Shown in pieces: positions 1 through 9,593 of a stretch of 64,000 bases of DNA; position 1 is the first letter of the stretch, and each line of letters begins with the position of its first letter. A program made the translations under genes and the position numbers. Source of the DNA: Bacteroides nordii WAL 11050 = JCM 12987. Lineage in GTDB: Bacteria; Bacteroidota; Bacteroidia; Bacteroidales; Bacteroidaceae. The notes beneath the pieces were generated by a model. The model saw nothing but the letters and a program-made list of their open reading frames with translations, was not told the origin of the DNA and searched no databases. The DNA lies in contig BAJA01000023.1 in the NCBI GenBank assembly GCA_000613465.1, positions 1 through 64,000 on the forward strand, written 5' to 3'.

Positions 1-1
1 T

Positions 2-361
2 TTGATTTTTGTTCATGCCTGTCCTTCCGAAGTGAAACGTGTCAAGTCCATGGTTGCTTATTTGCAGTACATCACCGATACCCGAAGCGGTCAGAAGATA
101 ATCATCCCCGATCAAGAGATGCAACGTTTCATTGCCGTGGCCGGTACTTACCATGAGCAGCTCCTTTACTTCCGTCCTGATGAATTGAATTTGTCCAAAG
201 GTACTAAAGTCCGTGTCACGGGTGGTGACTTCGAGGGTCAGGAAGGCATTTTTCTGAAAGTGAAGGGTGCCCGTGATCGTCGTCTGGTCATAAAAATCCA
301 GGGTGTCATCGCTGTTGCCATGGCGTCCATCCATCCGGATCTGATAGAAGTAATTAAATAA
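2..361 (+). CDS. upxY: UpxY-type transcription antiterminator, C-terminal part (cut by window edge)
   Basis: The frame is open to the left edge, so the N-terminal NusG-like domain lies outside the window and 119 residues are visible. Residues about 60-95 form a KOW domain (KGTKVRVTGGDFEGQEGIF), as in NusG and RfaH. UpxY proteins are the first gene of Bacteroides capsule operons. They let RNA polymerase read through the long untranslated leader of their own locus. The next gene is an UpxZ, which supports the call. The invertible promoter expected upstream is not in this window. Confidence 0.85.
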   Translation: MIFVHACPSEVKRVKSMVAYLQYITDTRSGQKIIIPDQEMQRFIAVAGTYHEQLLYFRPDELNLSKGTKVRVTGGDFEGQEGIFLKVKGARDRRLVIKIQGVIAVAMASIHPDLIEVIK

Positions 362-380
362 TTCAAATTCCTAAAATAGT

Positions 381-868
381 ATGACTCTTTCCGAAGAAGC
401 CGCCTCTCTTCAGCGCGCTGCGCATGACTGATGTATTTGGGTATGGACGATAGTCCCATCTATAGTGATGATTTGTCCCGTCGTAACAGTGAGGTTTACC
501 GTTTGACCACCGCTTTGTATGACTCCGGTGCCAAAGGCTCCACCCTTGAAGAACAGGCCCATGTCTGCTTAGCTCTCCTGATGGGTTACAATGCCTCTTT
601 CATCGATTACGGTGAAAAGCAGCAACACATTCAGGAAGTTCTGGACCGTTGTTGGGATCTTCTTGATGCCCTTCCCGCTTCCTTATTGAAGCTCCGTCTG
701 CTAACCGTCTGCTATGGTGAAGTGTTTGATGAGCCTTTGGCGGATGAAGCCCGTGCCATTATCGCTTCGTTGGATTCCACATCGCTTACTGCTGAAGAGC
801 AGGAAGCCATCACAGAATTTCAGAATGTGGTGGACAATCCTTATCCGTGGGAATATATAGACGAGTAG
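381..868 (+). CDS. upxZ: UpxZ-type inhibitor of heterologous UpxY, split by a 1-base frameshift
   Basis: UpxZ proteins inhibit UpxY proteins of other capsule loci, so that one capsule is expressed at a time. The ATG at 381 opens a 16-codon frame (MTLSEEAASLQRAAHD) that meets a stop at 429-431. The rest of the protein (YLGMDDSPIYSDD onward, 145 residues) is read in another frame from 431. Adding one base near 428-430 (gac ctg instead of gactg) joins both parts into about 162 residues with the family N-terminus. If the lesion is real, only a protein starting at 431 without its first helix would be made. It could equally be a sequencing error, given the similar lesions elsewhere in the window. 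Confidence 0.75.
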
Positions 869-952
869 AAATAGTATGCATAGTTATATCGAATTCCCAT
901 TGAAGAGCTGAAAAATCGGAAAAATATACAAAGAAAGTTTTATTGAATAGCA

Positions 953-1924
953 ATGAATGTTTTAATAACAGGTGGAGCCGGATTTATTGGCTCTAATTTA
1001 TGTGAGGCGTTACTTGAGGATGGTAATCAGGTGACTTGTTTGGATAATTTTATGACAGGTCATATTGAGAATTTGTTACCCTTGATTGATAAATACCCTA
1101 TTACATTTAAATTAATTGTAGGTGATATACGCAAATTGGAAGATTGCCGGAAAGCAGTGGAAGGTAATGAGTACGTTCTACACGAAGCGGCTCTTGGCTC
1201 GGTTCCCCGTTCTATAAAAGACCCTGTCGCTACCAACGAAGTGAACATCTCCGGTTTCCTGAATATGCTGGTTGCTGCCAGAGATGCAGGCGTGAAACGC
1301 TTTGTCTATGCAGCCAGTTCTTCTACTTATGGTGATAGCAAAAGCCTTCCGAAAGTAGAAGATGTGATAGGTAAGCCTCTCTCTCCTTATGCGATTACTA
1401 AATATGTAAACGAACTTTATGCCGATGTCTTTGCCAAAACTTATGGTATGGAGTGCATTGGTTTGAGATACTTCAACGTATTTGGTCGAAGACAAGATCC
1501 CAACGGAGCATATGCTGCTGTGATTCCTCTTTTTGTAAAGAAATTGATGAATCATGAATCGCCGGTTATTAATGGTGACGGAGAGTATAGCCGCGATTTT
1601 ACTTACATCAAGAACGTGGTGCAGATGAACCTGTTGGCATTGGAAACTATCTCTTCTGAAGCGGTTAATCAGGTATACAATACAGCTTTTGGAGAACGTA
1701 CCACTTTAAATCAATTGGTTGATTATTTAAAAGAGTTTCTAAGTGATTTTGATCCGGAAATAGCCAATATCGAAATACTGCATGGTCCTAATCGAATAGG
1801 CGATATCCCTCATTCTTTGGCATGTATAGACAAAGCCAAGGCTCTTCTTAACTATACCCCACAATATAGTATGCGTAACGGATTGAAAGAAGCGGTTGCC
1901 TGGTATTGGGAGAACTTGAAATAG
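953..1924 (+). CDS. UDP-N-acetylhexosamine C4-epimerase, WbpP/TviC-like SDR
   Basis: This is an extended short-chain dehydrogenase/reductase of 323 residues. The NAD-binding GGAGFIGS lies at residues 7-14 and the catalytic YxxxK pair at Tyr146/Lys150 (YAITK). Full-length similarity in pattern is to WbpP/TviC enzymes, which interconvert UDP-GlcNAc(A) and UDP-GalNAc(A). The next gene, 22 bp downstream, is a TviB/WbpO-like dehydrogenase. The pair would supply an activated galactosaminuronic-type sugar to the capsule. Substrate is inferred from the pairing; a plain UDP-glucose 4-epimerase role is less likely. The start is an ATG after an AT-rich leader, as is normal in Bacteroides. Confidence 0.82.
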   Translation: MNVLITGGAGFIGSNLCEALLEDGNQVTCLDNFMTGHIENLLPLIDKYPITFKLIVGDIRKLEDCRKAVEGNEYVLHEAALGSVPRSIKDPVATNEVNISGFLNMLVAARDAGVKRFVYAASSSTYGDSKSLPKVEDVIGKPLSPYAITKYVNELYADVFAKTYGMECIGLRYFNVFGRRQDPNGAYAAVIPLFVKKLMNHESPVINGDGEYSRDFTYIKNVVQMNLLALETISSEAVNQVYNTAFGERTTLNQLVDYLKEFLSDFDPEIANIEILHGPNRIGDIPHSLACIDKAKALLNYTPQYSMRNGLKEAVAWYWENLK

Positions 1925-1946
1925 ATAAAACATAGATGATACATAT

Positions 1947-3209
1947 ATGGATACTAAAATTTGTGTGATCGGCTTAGGTTATGTTGGCTTGCCGTTGGCA
2001 AGATTATTTTCAACAAAATACAAAACGGTTGGTTTTGATATGAATTCAAAGCGGGTAGAGGCTCTAATGGCAGGACATGATTCTACGCTTGAGGTAAGTG
2101 ACGAACTGTTGCAATCTGCCATTGCCGGTGGTTTCACCTGTACCTCTGATATAGAAGATATCAGAGATTGTAATTTTTATGTAGTGGCAGTTCCCACTCC
2201 TGTCGATGTAAATAACAATCCCGATCTGACACCTCTTTATGGTGCGAGTACCACTGTAGGTAAAGTGATTTCCAAAGGAGATATCGTTGTTTATGAATCA
2301 ACTGTCTACCCGGGTGTTACCGAAGACGAATGTATTCCGGTGGTAGAAAAGGTGTCTGGCTTGAAATTCAATGAAGATTTCTTTGCCGGCTATTCTCCCG
2401 AACGTATTAATCCGGGTGATAAACTCCATACGGTAGAGAAAATCAAGAAAGTAACTTCGGGCTCTACTCCTGAGGTAGGGAAAAGAGTAGACGCAGTATA
2501 TGCTTCTGTTGTAACTGCCGGCACACATTTGGCACCTACCATGCGAGTGGCTGAAGCTGCAAAGGTGATTGAAAACTCACAGCGTGATATTAATATTGCT
2601 TTCGTAAACGAATTGTCTAAGATATTCACTCGTATGGGTATTAACACATTGGATGTACTTGAAGCTGCAAGTACTAAGTGGAACTTCTTACCTTTTAAAC
2701 CCGGTTTGGTGGGTGGTCATTGCATTGGTGTAGATCCTTATTATTTGGCCCAATGTGCACAGCGCTACGGTTATAATCCTGAGATTATTCTTGCAGGACG
2801 TAGGATGAATGATGGTATGGGAGAATATGTAGCCAACCAAGTGGTGAAATTTATGTTAAAGAAAGGTATTCAGGTATTGAATTCCAGCATATTAATACTT
2901 GGTTTTACCTTTAAAGAGAATTGTCCGGATGTACGTAATACGAAGGTTATTGATATTTATAAAACATTACAAACGTATCATATTGATATTACAGTTTATG
3001 ATCCTTGGGCCAATCCGGTTATTGCACAGCATGAATATGGTATAGAAGTTATCAATGAATTGCCTTCTGCGAAATACAATGCTGTTATTTTAGCTGTGGC
3101 ACATAAAGAATTCTCTGATTTGGATATCATGTCGTTAGTGAATGATGTTCATGTTATTTACGATGTGAAAGGTTTCATAAATAAAAACATTATTGATGGA
3201 AGTTTATAG
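1947..3209 (+). CDS. Nucleotide-sugar dehydrogenase, TviB/WbpO-like (UDP-N-acetyl hexosamine to uronate)
   Basis: This 420-residue member of the UDP-glucose/GDP-mannose dehydrogenase family has its Rossmann glycine motif GLGYVGLP at residues 9-16. The catalytic cysteine is Cys259 in [11 protein letters not shown], and the C-terminal UDP-binding domain follows. It oxidises C6 of a UDP-HexNAc in two NAD-dependent steps. Family pattern and neighbour 953-1924 fit the Vi-antigen TviB/TviC pair, so UDP-GalNAcA or UDP-GlcNAcA is the likely product. It shows no sign of damage. Confidence 0.85.
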   Translation: MDTKICVIGLGYVGLPLARLFSTKYKTVGFDMNSKRVEALMAGHDSTLEVSDELLQSAIAGGFTCTSDIEDIRDCNFYVVAVPTPVDVNNNPDLTPLYGASTTVGKVISKGDIVVYESTVYPGVTEDECIPVVEKVSGLKFNEDFFAGYSPERINPGDKLHTVEKIKKVTSGSTPEVGKRVDAVYASVVTAGTHLAPTMRVAEAAKVIENSQRDINIAFVNELSKIFTRMGINTLDVLEAASTKWNFLPFKPGLVGGHCIGVDPYYLAQCAQRYGYNPEIILAGRRMNDGMGEYVANQVVKFMLKKGIQVLNSSILILGFTFKENCPDVRNTKVIDIYKTLQTYHIDITVYDPWANPVIAQHEYGIEVINELPSAKYNAVILAVAHKEFSDLDIMSLVNDVHVIYDVKGFINKNIIDGSL

Positions 3210-3218
3210 TAGGTCCAA

Positions 3219-4316
3219 ATGACGAAATTAAGAGTTCTACATATTATACCATCATTCGACGTTGGAGGAGCTGAAAAAGTGGTATTGACCTATTTGCAAT
3301 CTGCAGAGAGTACAAATATTCAGTTTCGAGCAATTTCTTTATATGCAGATAGAAATACAATTTATAACAAGCAAATAAGTAAAGAAGGATTGGATGTTAT
3401 TTATTTGGATAAACATTTAGGATATGATTTTGGAATTATTTTAAAAATCCGTAAACAAATAAAAGCATTTGATCCTAATGTAGTTCACTGTCATTTAAGG
3501 ACAATGAAATATATAATACCTGCGATGATAGGTTTGAATAAACGAATTAAATATTTTTATACGTTTCATAGCATAATCGAGTCTGAGAATAAGGGGTTGG
3601 TGGATCGTTTTTTTAATAAGATTGCTTTCCGTTTTAGTCATATTGTCCCTATAGCATTGAATAATACACAATTGGCAAAAATAAATAGATATTATTCTAT
3701 TTCATCGACCCGAATAATACCTAACTCTATAGATGTAAAAAGGTATGTTGTTGATGAATCTATACGGAAACAGAAACGTTCAGATTTGAATATTGATGAT
3801 GAATTTGTATTAGGACATGTTGGGAGATTTGATTTGGTTAAAAATCATTCATTTATTCTTGCTGTTTTTTGTGAGCTCATTAAGGTAAATAAAAATTCTA
3901 AATTACTATTAGTCGGAGGGGGAAGTTTATTGGAGGAAATTAGAAGTAAGGTGGTAGAATTAGGACTGTTGTCTAATGTAATATTTGCAGGTTCATGTTA
4001 TGACATTCCTTCTTATATGCAAGCTATGGATGCTTTTATTTTTCCATCCTTATATGAAGGTTTGGGAATTGTGGCTATAGAAGCACAAGCATCATCTTTA
4101 CCGTGTTTAGCGTCAGATAAGGTTCCTAGGGAAGTGAAGATTACAAACCTTTTAGAATTTGAATCATTAGATGCACACCCGCAAGTGTGGGCTGAAAAAA
4201 TTCTGTGTATGGCAGAAGTTAATGTGAGAAAAGATATGAGTATATTCATATCCAATGCTGGCTATTCTATAGAAAAAATGATGCAACAACTCGAGAATTT
4301 ATATAATAATGCATAA
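3219..4316 (+). CDS. Glycosyltransferase family 4 (GT-B), capsule assembly
   Basis: This is a 365-residue GT-B retaining transferase. The N-terminal acceptor domain has GGAEKVV near residue 17, typical of GT4. The C-terminal donor domain has the EGLGIVAIEA motif of the E-x7-E type near residue 285. It should add one sugar to the lipid-linked capsule repeat unit on the inner membrane face. It overlaps the flippase gene by 8 bases, which suggests translational coupling. From here to about 9480 the DNA is markedly more AT-rich than the flanks, as is usual for exchanged capsule cores. Sugar specificity cannot be read from the sequence. Confidence 0.82.
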   Translation: MTKLRVLHIIPSFDVGGAEKVVLTYLQSAESTNIQFRAISLYADRNTIYNKQISKEGLDVIYLDKHLGYDFGIILKIRKQIKAFDPNVVHCHLRTMKYIIPAMIGLNKRIKYFYTFHSIIESENKGLVDRFFNKIAFRFSHIVPIALNNTQLAKINRYYSISSTRIIPNSIDVKRYVVDESIRKQKRSDLNIDDEFVLGHVGRFDLVKNHSFILAVFCELIKVNKNSKLLLVGGGSLLEEIRSKVVELGLLSNVIFAGSCYDIPSYMQAMDAFIFPSLYEGLGIVAIEAQASSLPCLASDKVPREVKITNLLEFESLDAHPQVWAEKILCMAEVNVRKDMSIFISNAGYSIEKMMQQLENLYNNA

Positions 4317-5769
4317 AGATATAAGTAGACTGAAATTAGGGGTACTGTTTTTTTCCTTTTTTTCTATTTTATCCCTTCCATTAGGTTATCTGAGAAATTG
4401 GTTATTGTCTAAGATAAGTGTAGAAGCAGTATCTGCTTTTGCTTTGATAAACATACTGATAGGCTTGATAAGTACATTCTTTATTTTTGGGGCGACTAAT
4501 GTATATTCTACTTTTTTACCTAAAATAGATGAAAAAGCAAAGCAATTTCGATTTGTAGTTAGTAGCTATGTAAATTCCATAGTACTAATGTTAGTAATGT
4601 TCTTAATATTTTATTATTTATATCCGTATTTACCGAAAGAGATTATTGGAGAATTAAGAATTTCTAATTGGTGGATAATGTTCTTTTTTACTTTCTTTTT
4701 TGGATTGGCTCAAGTTGCTGTTAGTGCCCTTATCGGTTTGCGCGAATATAAATTATCTGCATGCTTAAGTAATAGTCAGATTTTTGCTGTTACCACTTTT
4801 TTACTCTTGGTTTTAGGAGGATATTTTTCTTACTTCAAGGGAAACGAGTTAAACAGTTTTTTTCTTTTAATAGGTTCAGTTTGGTGTATAGTCTTTTGTA
4901 TGGCTATTTTTGCTCTAAGTAAAAAATTACCTGTTTCGTTTAAGTGGTTTTTACCACAAGGATATTGGAGTCAAGCTATATTTATTCACTTAGGTACAAT
5001 TTTGACTTTTTTATATTTATATGTAGATCAGATTATCGTTTTGAGTTATCTAGGCGCTAATGAGTTGGCACAATATTTTTTAATCGTTCAAATAGCCAGT
5101 CTTGTTACTTTCATTCCTATAAAACTTGGAAATGTTTTTCAATCAACTTTTGCGTCACTTTTGCGATGTAACGGAAAAGATGAAAATGCACAGTTGACAA
5201 AACAATATCATAAAGTGGCTAAATATACGCTTCTTTTGACTTTTTCTATTGCTTTGACTTTTATATTGTTTAATAAAGAGGTTTTAGGACTGTTTGCAAA
5301 TAAAATAGCACTCAATAATTGGTGGTTTTTATTATTGATATTAAGATATTTCATAGGTAGCTTAGGAAATGTACATGCTATGATTATTATTGCAAAAGAA
5401 AAAAACAGGTCATATTTTACAATGAATGCAATAATGGTGCTTCTGCAAATTATATTATCTGTATTATTTGTAACGCGATATGGTATTTTAGGTATAATTA
5501 TTGCCTTTATAATTACTACTGTCGTTGCTCAAATAAATTTAATTTATCTGCTAATATACCAATGTAAGATAAGACTTTTTAGTATGAGAACATTGGGTGT
5601 TTTATTTATTGTTCTGTGTTTTTTTGTTGCGTTAAATCATTATGATATTGCTTTTGTAATTCGTTTGTGTCTTTATTTATTGTCTGTACTGCTTTCGTTG
5701 AAGATATTAAATGTGAATATAAAACCGTTACTTTTTTTTCTACAAAAAAATGAAAAAAAATATTACTGA
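4309..5769 (+). CDS. Wzx-like polysaccharide flippase (MATE/MVF superfamily)
   Basis: The 486 residues consist almost entirely of hydrophobic segments, about 12-14 predicted membrane helices, with the layout of Wzx O-unit transporters. It should move the lipid-linked repeat unit across the inner membrane. The gene overlaps the upstream transferase by 8 bases. Its 3' end overlaps the ATG proposed for the next gene (5750). Wzx calls rest on topology and context because primary sequence is poorly conserved. Confidence 0.8.
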   Translation: MHKDISRLKLGVLFFSFFSILSLPLGYLRNWLLSKISVEAVSAFALINILIGLISTFFIFGATNVYSTFLPKIDEKAKQFRFVVSSYVNSIVLMLVMFLIFYYLYPYLPKEIIGELRISNWWIMFFFTFFFGLAQVAVSALIGLREYKLSACLSNSQIFAVTTFLLLVLGGYFSYFKGNELNSFFLLIGSVWCIVFCMAIFALSKKLPVSFKWFLPQGYWSQAIFIHLGTILTFLYLYVDQIIVLSYLGANELAQYFLIVQIASLVTFIPIKLGNVFQSTFASLLRCNGKDENAQLTKQYHKVAKYTLLLTFSIALTFILFNKEVLGLFANKIALNNWWFLLLILRYFIGSLGNVHAMIIIAKEKNRSYFTMNAIMVLLQIILSVLFVTRYGILGIIIAFIITTVVAQINLIYLLIYQCKIRLFSMRTLGVLFIVLCFFVALNHYDIAFVIRLCLYLLSVLLSLKILNVNIKPLLFFLQKNEKKYY

Positions 5770-6944
5770 AGATATATAGGGTGTTGTTTCCATTCCCTTA
5801 TGTAAAATATTGTAGCCAAACTATTTATGAGGTTTTGTTGGGCTGTTTGAGAATGTATGAGACCACAAAAGAAAGTAAATGGGAGAAACGTTGTGATAAA
5901 GTCGTAGCGCTATTGAAACATATACAACGGCCGGACGGTGGATTTGATATTGGTTATGATTTTAATTTTGGCATGTTGCATAAGAAAGGAGATTCGACTT
6001 CACCTGAATTGGTAGGGTTATTGGCATTAACGGAATATGCACGTGTTTTTAATAAGTATGATGAAATAGAACCCTATGCTGCCAGAGCTGCAGAGTGGAT
6101 AAGGAAATTTGCCCGGAAAAAAGGAGAAAATATTTTTGCAATTCCTTATTCGCCATATAATACAAAAGAAATAATGGTTTATAACGGTACGTCGTTTGCT
6201 TGTGGTGCTCTGGGATATTATTTAGGTGTATATAAAATTAAAGATCAGGAATTGAATGACATTTATAAAGGTATGATCAATTATCTTGAGAAATCCATGT
6301 TTGCAACTCACAGCCATTCAGGAAAATTCTGGTATTATCCGGTGCAGGATCGGACAGATCTTTCTACTGAATTTCTGGGTAAGATTGATTATTATCATCA
6401 AATGCAACAAGTTGAAATGCATTCGCTGGCACAAATGGTGAGTTTTGATACACTTCAAGAAGACATAATAAGAAATGCTTCTGAGCATATTATTTCTCTA
6501 TCTGATGACTTTGAGATACCACCTTACACCAATAGCGATCTTTTTTTTAAAGGTTATATTCATACCTGGGGTTTATGCTCGGTCGCTTCAGGATTAATGA
6601 TGGCTCAGATAAGTTTGAAACAAAAAATAAATGGGGCAGATGATCTGATAAAGAAGATTATTAATTGGATAGTGAAAAATGCATGGAATGGAACTTATTT
6701 TTATCCGATTTTGAATACTGAAGGTATTCCACAGGAAAAAAAAGATATGATTCGCTCGGATGCTTGGGTTTTTAATACTTTCTGCTGCTACTATCAACAA
6801 AACATTCAATGTGGTTTTGATGATATTATTGAAAGTTGTTATCTTAATATGGAAAAACATAATTTTTCCGGACCGGAGAGTCATGCACAGCATAAGCAAA
6901 AGGGATTATTATTTATGCGAAATTTGCTCCGTCATATAAAATGA
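5750..6944 (+). CDS. Alpha/alpha-toroid (squalene-cyclase/six-hairpin-like) capsule-locus protein; start disrupted at an A8 tract
   Basis: The continuous frame begins at GTG 5781 and gives 387 residues. A better start is ATG 5750 inside the 3' end of the flippase gene, but the A8 run at 5753-5760 throws it into a stop at 5777. With seven A residues the frame reads MKKILLKIYRVLFPFPYVKY and continues without a break (about 397 residues). The protein has repeated helical segments and a QRPDGGFDIGYDF motif resembling terpenoid-cyclase toroids and six-hairpin glycan enzymes. It could be a glycan-modifying enzyme such as an epimerase or lyase-like protein. I do not recognise a specific family and the function is unknown. 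Confidence 0.6.
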
Positions 6945-6953
6945 AAATACATT

Positions 6954-8162
6954 ATGAAGGTAATTATATTTGCAAATTTAACATATAAACCGATAATTGG
7001 TGGAGTTGAAAACTCACTTCACTATATGTCTCAATCTGCATTGGAGATGGGATATGAATCGGTTATTTATGTTAGTGATCTATCTAAAAATAAAAATGAA
7101 CGGTTACCATTATTTGAAAGAAATAATCGAATAAACATATACCGTTTCAGGAAAATTCATACTGTTAATCTTTTTTTCTTTCTTGACTCCGTGTTTGCTG
7201 TTTATTCAGCTTGGATTGGATACCGGCAGTTGAAAAAAAAATATGGAAAAAATGTTCGAATTGTAGCACGCCACCATATTATGGTATGTGCTGCAATATT
7301 GGCAGGTATGGAGAATGTTGCTTATATAGTTCCAAGTATGGTTAAGGGGCTTAATGATAGGAGGAGAGAAGGGCTTTCTTTTAAGGAGAGGTTTAAAGAG
7401 TGGCTTTTGATAAATATGAATATCCGTTTGGACGTTTGGTTACAAAATATAGCTTTTAATAGATGCGCGGACTGTTTTGCCTTTAGCTTAAATATGAAGT
7501 CTCAAATAGATAAATTAGTAAGCCGAAGAACAGTATCTGTGGTAAAACCCGGTGTTGACACAAATGTTTTTAAATTTGATCCGGAAAACAGATGGAAAAG
7601 TAAGATAGAACGAGGTTTGGAAAATACATTTATTTTTCTATGTTTGGGACGAATTATTGAAGCAAAAGGTTTTTCTGATGTAATTTGGGCCTATGATAAT
7701 TTGCCGGATGAAGTAAAAAGAAAATCTAAAGTTTTAATAGTTGGAGACGGACCTGATAAACCAAGATTGGTAAAAATAGTTAAAGAAAAGAAACTGATTG
7801 ATAGAATACTATTTTTTGATGCAACTTCTTATCCTTATGAATTTTACAATTTATCCGATTGCTTCATGATGACTTCGCGTTATGAAGCTTTCGGGCAAAC
7901 ACTTTTAGAAGCCATGTCGTGTGGGTTACCTGTTGTAGGTTATAAATCTGATGGAAATAATATCTTGACAGCCACCAATGAGTTGGTTATAGAGGGAGAA
8001 AATGGATTATTATGTGCTTTTGATGTTTTAGAACTCTCAAATAGTATGGCGACAATATGTAATAAATCTAATGATGAGTTGGAAAAGTTTGCATTGAGCA
8101 ATATCGACAGAATGAAATATGAGTTTAATTGGGAGAGACTGATTGATGATACATATGCTTAG
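6954..8162 (+). CDS. Glycosyltransferase family 4 (GT-B)
   Basis: This 402-residue GT-B enzyme opens with a Rossmann-like strand and GGVENSLHYM near residue 17, the acceptor-side motif of GT4 proteins. The donor domain carries GRIIEAKGF near residue 230 and an EAFGQTLLEAMSCGLPVV nucleotide-sugar motif near residue 315. It follows the toroid gene by 9 bases and belongs to the same transcript. It probably adds a sugar of the capsule repeat; donor and acceptor are unknown. Confidence 0.82.
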   Translation: MKVIIFANLTYKPIIGGVENSLHYMSQSALEMGYESVIYVSDLSKNKNERLPLFERNNRINIYRFRKIHTVNLFFFLDSVFAVYSAWIGYRQLKKKYGKNVRIVARHHIMVCAAILAGMENVAYIVPSMVKGLNDRRREGLSFKERFKEWLLINMNIRLDVWLQNIAFNRCADCFAFSLNMKSQIDKLVSRRTVSVVKPGVDTNVFKFDPENRWKSKIERGLENTFIFLCLGRIIEAKGFSDVIWAYDNLPDEVKRKSKVLIVGDGPDKPRLVKIVKEKKLIDRILFFDATSYPYEFYNLSDCFMMTSRYEAFGQTLLEAMSCGLPVVGYKSDGNNILTATNELVIEGENGLLCAFDVLELSNSMATICNKSNDELEKFALSNIDRMKYEFNWERLIDDTYA

Positions 8163-8178
8163 CAGACTTATTTAGAAA

Positions 8179-9484
8179 ATGATTTTTTTTGCAATTGCGG
8201 TGCTATACCTTTTTTTTTATTTTATCTTGTTTCTGTATATCTTATATTATTTTTGATACGATAGTGGAGAGGAAAAAGGCACTGAAAATATTTTTATTGT
8301 CTTCTTTATTATATTTTATTTTTGCCTTATTTGCGTATTGGGCGTATGCAATAAATAATAATTCATTCTTTCAATATCCTGATCAGGAGAATTTCTATGA
8401 AATGAGTCAATATTTAGGAAGACTCCCCAATTTGAAATCTATTTTTGATGGTTGCTTTACTGATCAGGTATATCTTATCTTAACAGAAAATCAAGGAGCT
8501 TATTTTTATTTAGGTATCACCTCCTATTTTGCGAATCATTGTTTAGGAGGTAATAATGTTCTTTTTCAAATATTGAATGTTTCATTTTTGGCAGCATTAA
8601 TACCTGTCTTTGTTTTCCGTATATTAACTACTTTTGTTTCTGTGAAAAGGGCTTTTAAAAGTACAATTGTTTTTGTTTTTTGTTCATATATATTTTATTA
8701 TTCACCTTGGATATTGAGGGATATACATATCGCACTATTATATACAATTGGTTTATCTTTGTTATATTCTTCTTTTAAATTTTATCGGCTATTGGTGTTG
8801 TGTGTATTGGCCTTTATTACATTTTATTTTCGAGTAGAACATGGGCTATTCATGCTTTTTATGCCATTACTTTATGTATACGAGCAAACTAAAGGAAGTA
8901 AAATTGTTCGTTATAGTTTAATTACCATAGGTGTTGTTATAATGCTATGCTTGAGTGTTTTAATTATTCCTGATATAATGGCTTTTCAGGGAACTTTAGA
9001 ACGTTATCAACATACCACTCAGGCGGTAGCAGAGGAAGGTGGGTTGGGGAAACATATTTATCGATTACCTACGGGGATAAAAGAACTTGTAATCATATTA
9101 TATTCTCAAATGTTTCCTTTTCCTTCATGGAACTTAGTGGCTGATGCTAAAGATTTCCCTCAGTTAATTATCGGTTTAACACAGATGATAGCTCCTGCGT
9201 TTTGGTTTGTTGTATGGTTTTGTGTTATTCAAATTATTCGTTTTAAGGATTATCGGAAATCACTTCCTAATATTCTTATTCTTTCAGTGTTAATCTTTTT
9301 GTTTTTTTTATTAGCGAATTCAAGTAATATTAACCCCCGTCGACTTATTTGTATGTATCCCGTTCTCTATATTTTTTATGTTATGGCAAAAGAAAGATAC
9401 CCTTTTTATATAGTAAAGAACCAAAAAAGAGGTTTAGGTATCTACTTCATGTTATGTATTGCCTATTTATTTATGAAATTGTGA
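8179..9484 (+). CDS. Wzy/EpsG-like capsule polymerase, multi-pass membrane protein; frame broken at a T9 tract
   Basis: This multi-pass protein of about 430 residues lies where the capsule polymerase is expected, as the only such protein besides the flippase. The large loop and helix pattern fit Wzy/EpsG proteins, which are recognised by topology rather than motifs. The long frame can only start at TTG 8189. The ATG at 8179 gives a good hydrophobic start (MIFFAIAVLYLFF) but runs to a stop. Removing one T from the T9 run at 8210-8218 fuses that start to the body (about 434 residues). The lesion may be slippage-based switching or a sequencing error. Confidence 0.65.
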
Positions 9485-9485
9485 A

Positions 9486-9593
9486 ATGATGAGGCAGATT
9501 TGTGTATTTATTGTTGGGGGTGGTAGTGTTGTATCCGGAACTTTCTCGGATCATGTAGTAATAGGAAGAAATCTTGCAAGAGTGATAAGATGA
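9486..9593 (+). CDS. Small hypothetical ORF (35 aa) tiled between polymerase and transferase genes
   Basis: An ATG two bases after the polymerase stop opens a 35-codon frame. Its TGA overlaps the ATG of the next gene in ATGA fashion (9590-9593). The product has a short hydrophobic stretch (VFIVGGGSVVSG) and matches no family I know. The tight tiling is the only support for translation. It may be a leader that couples translation of the next transferase, a remnant of a longer gene, or chance. Confidence 0.3.
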   Translation: MMRQICVFIVGGGSVVSGTFSDHVVIGRNLARVIR

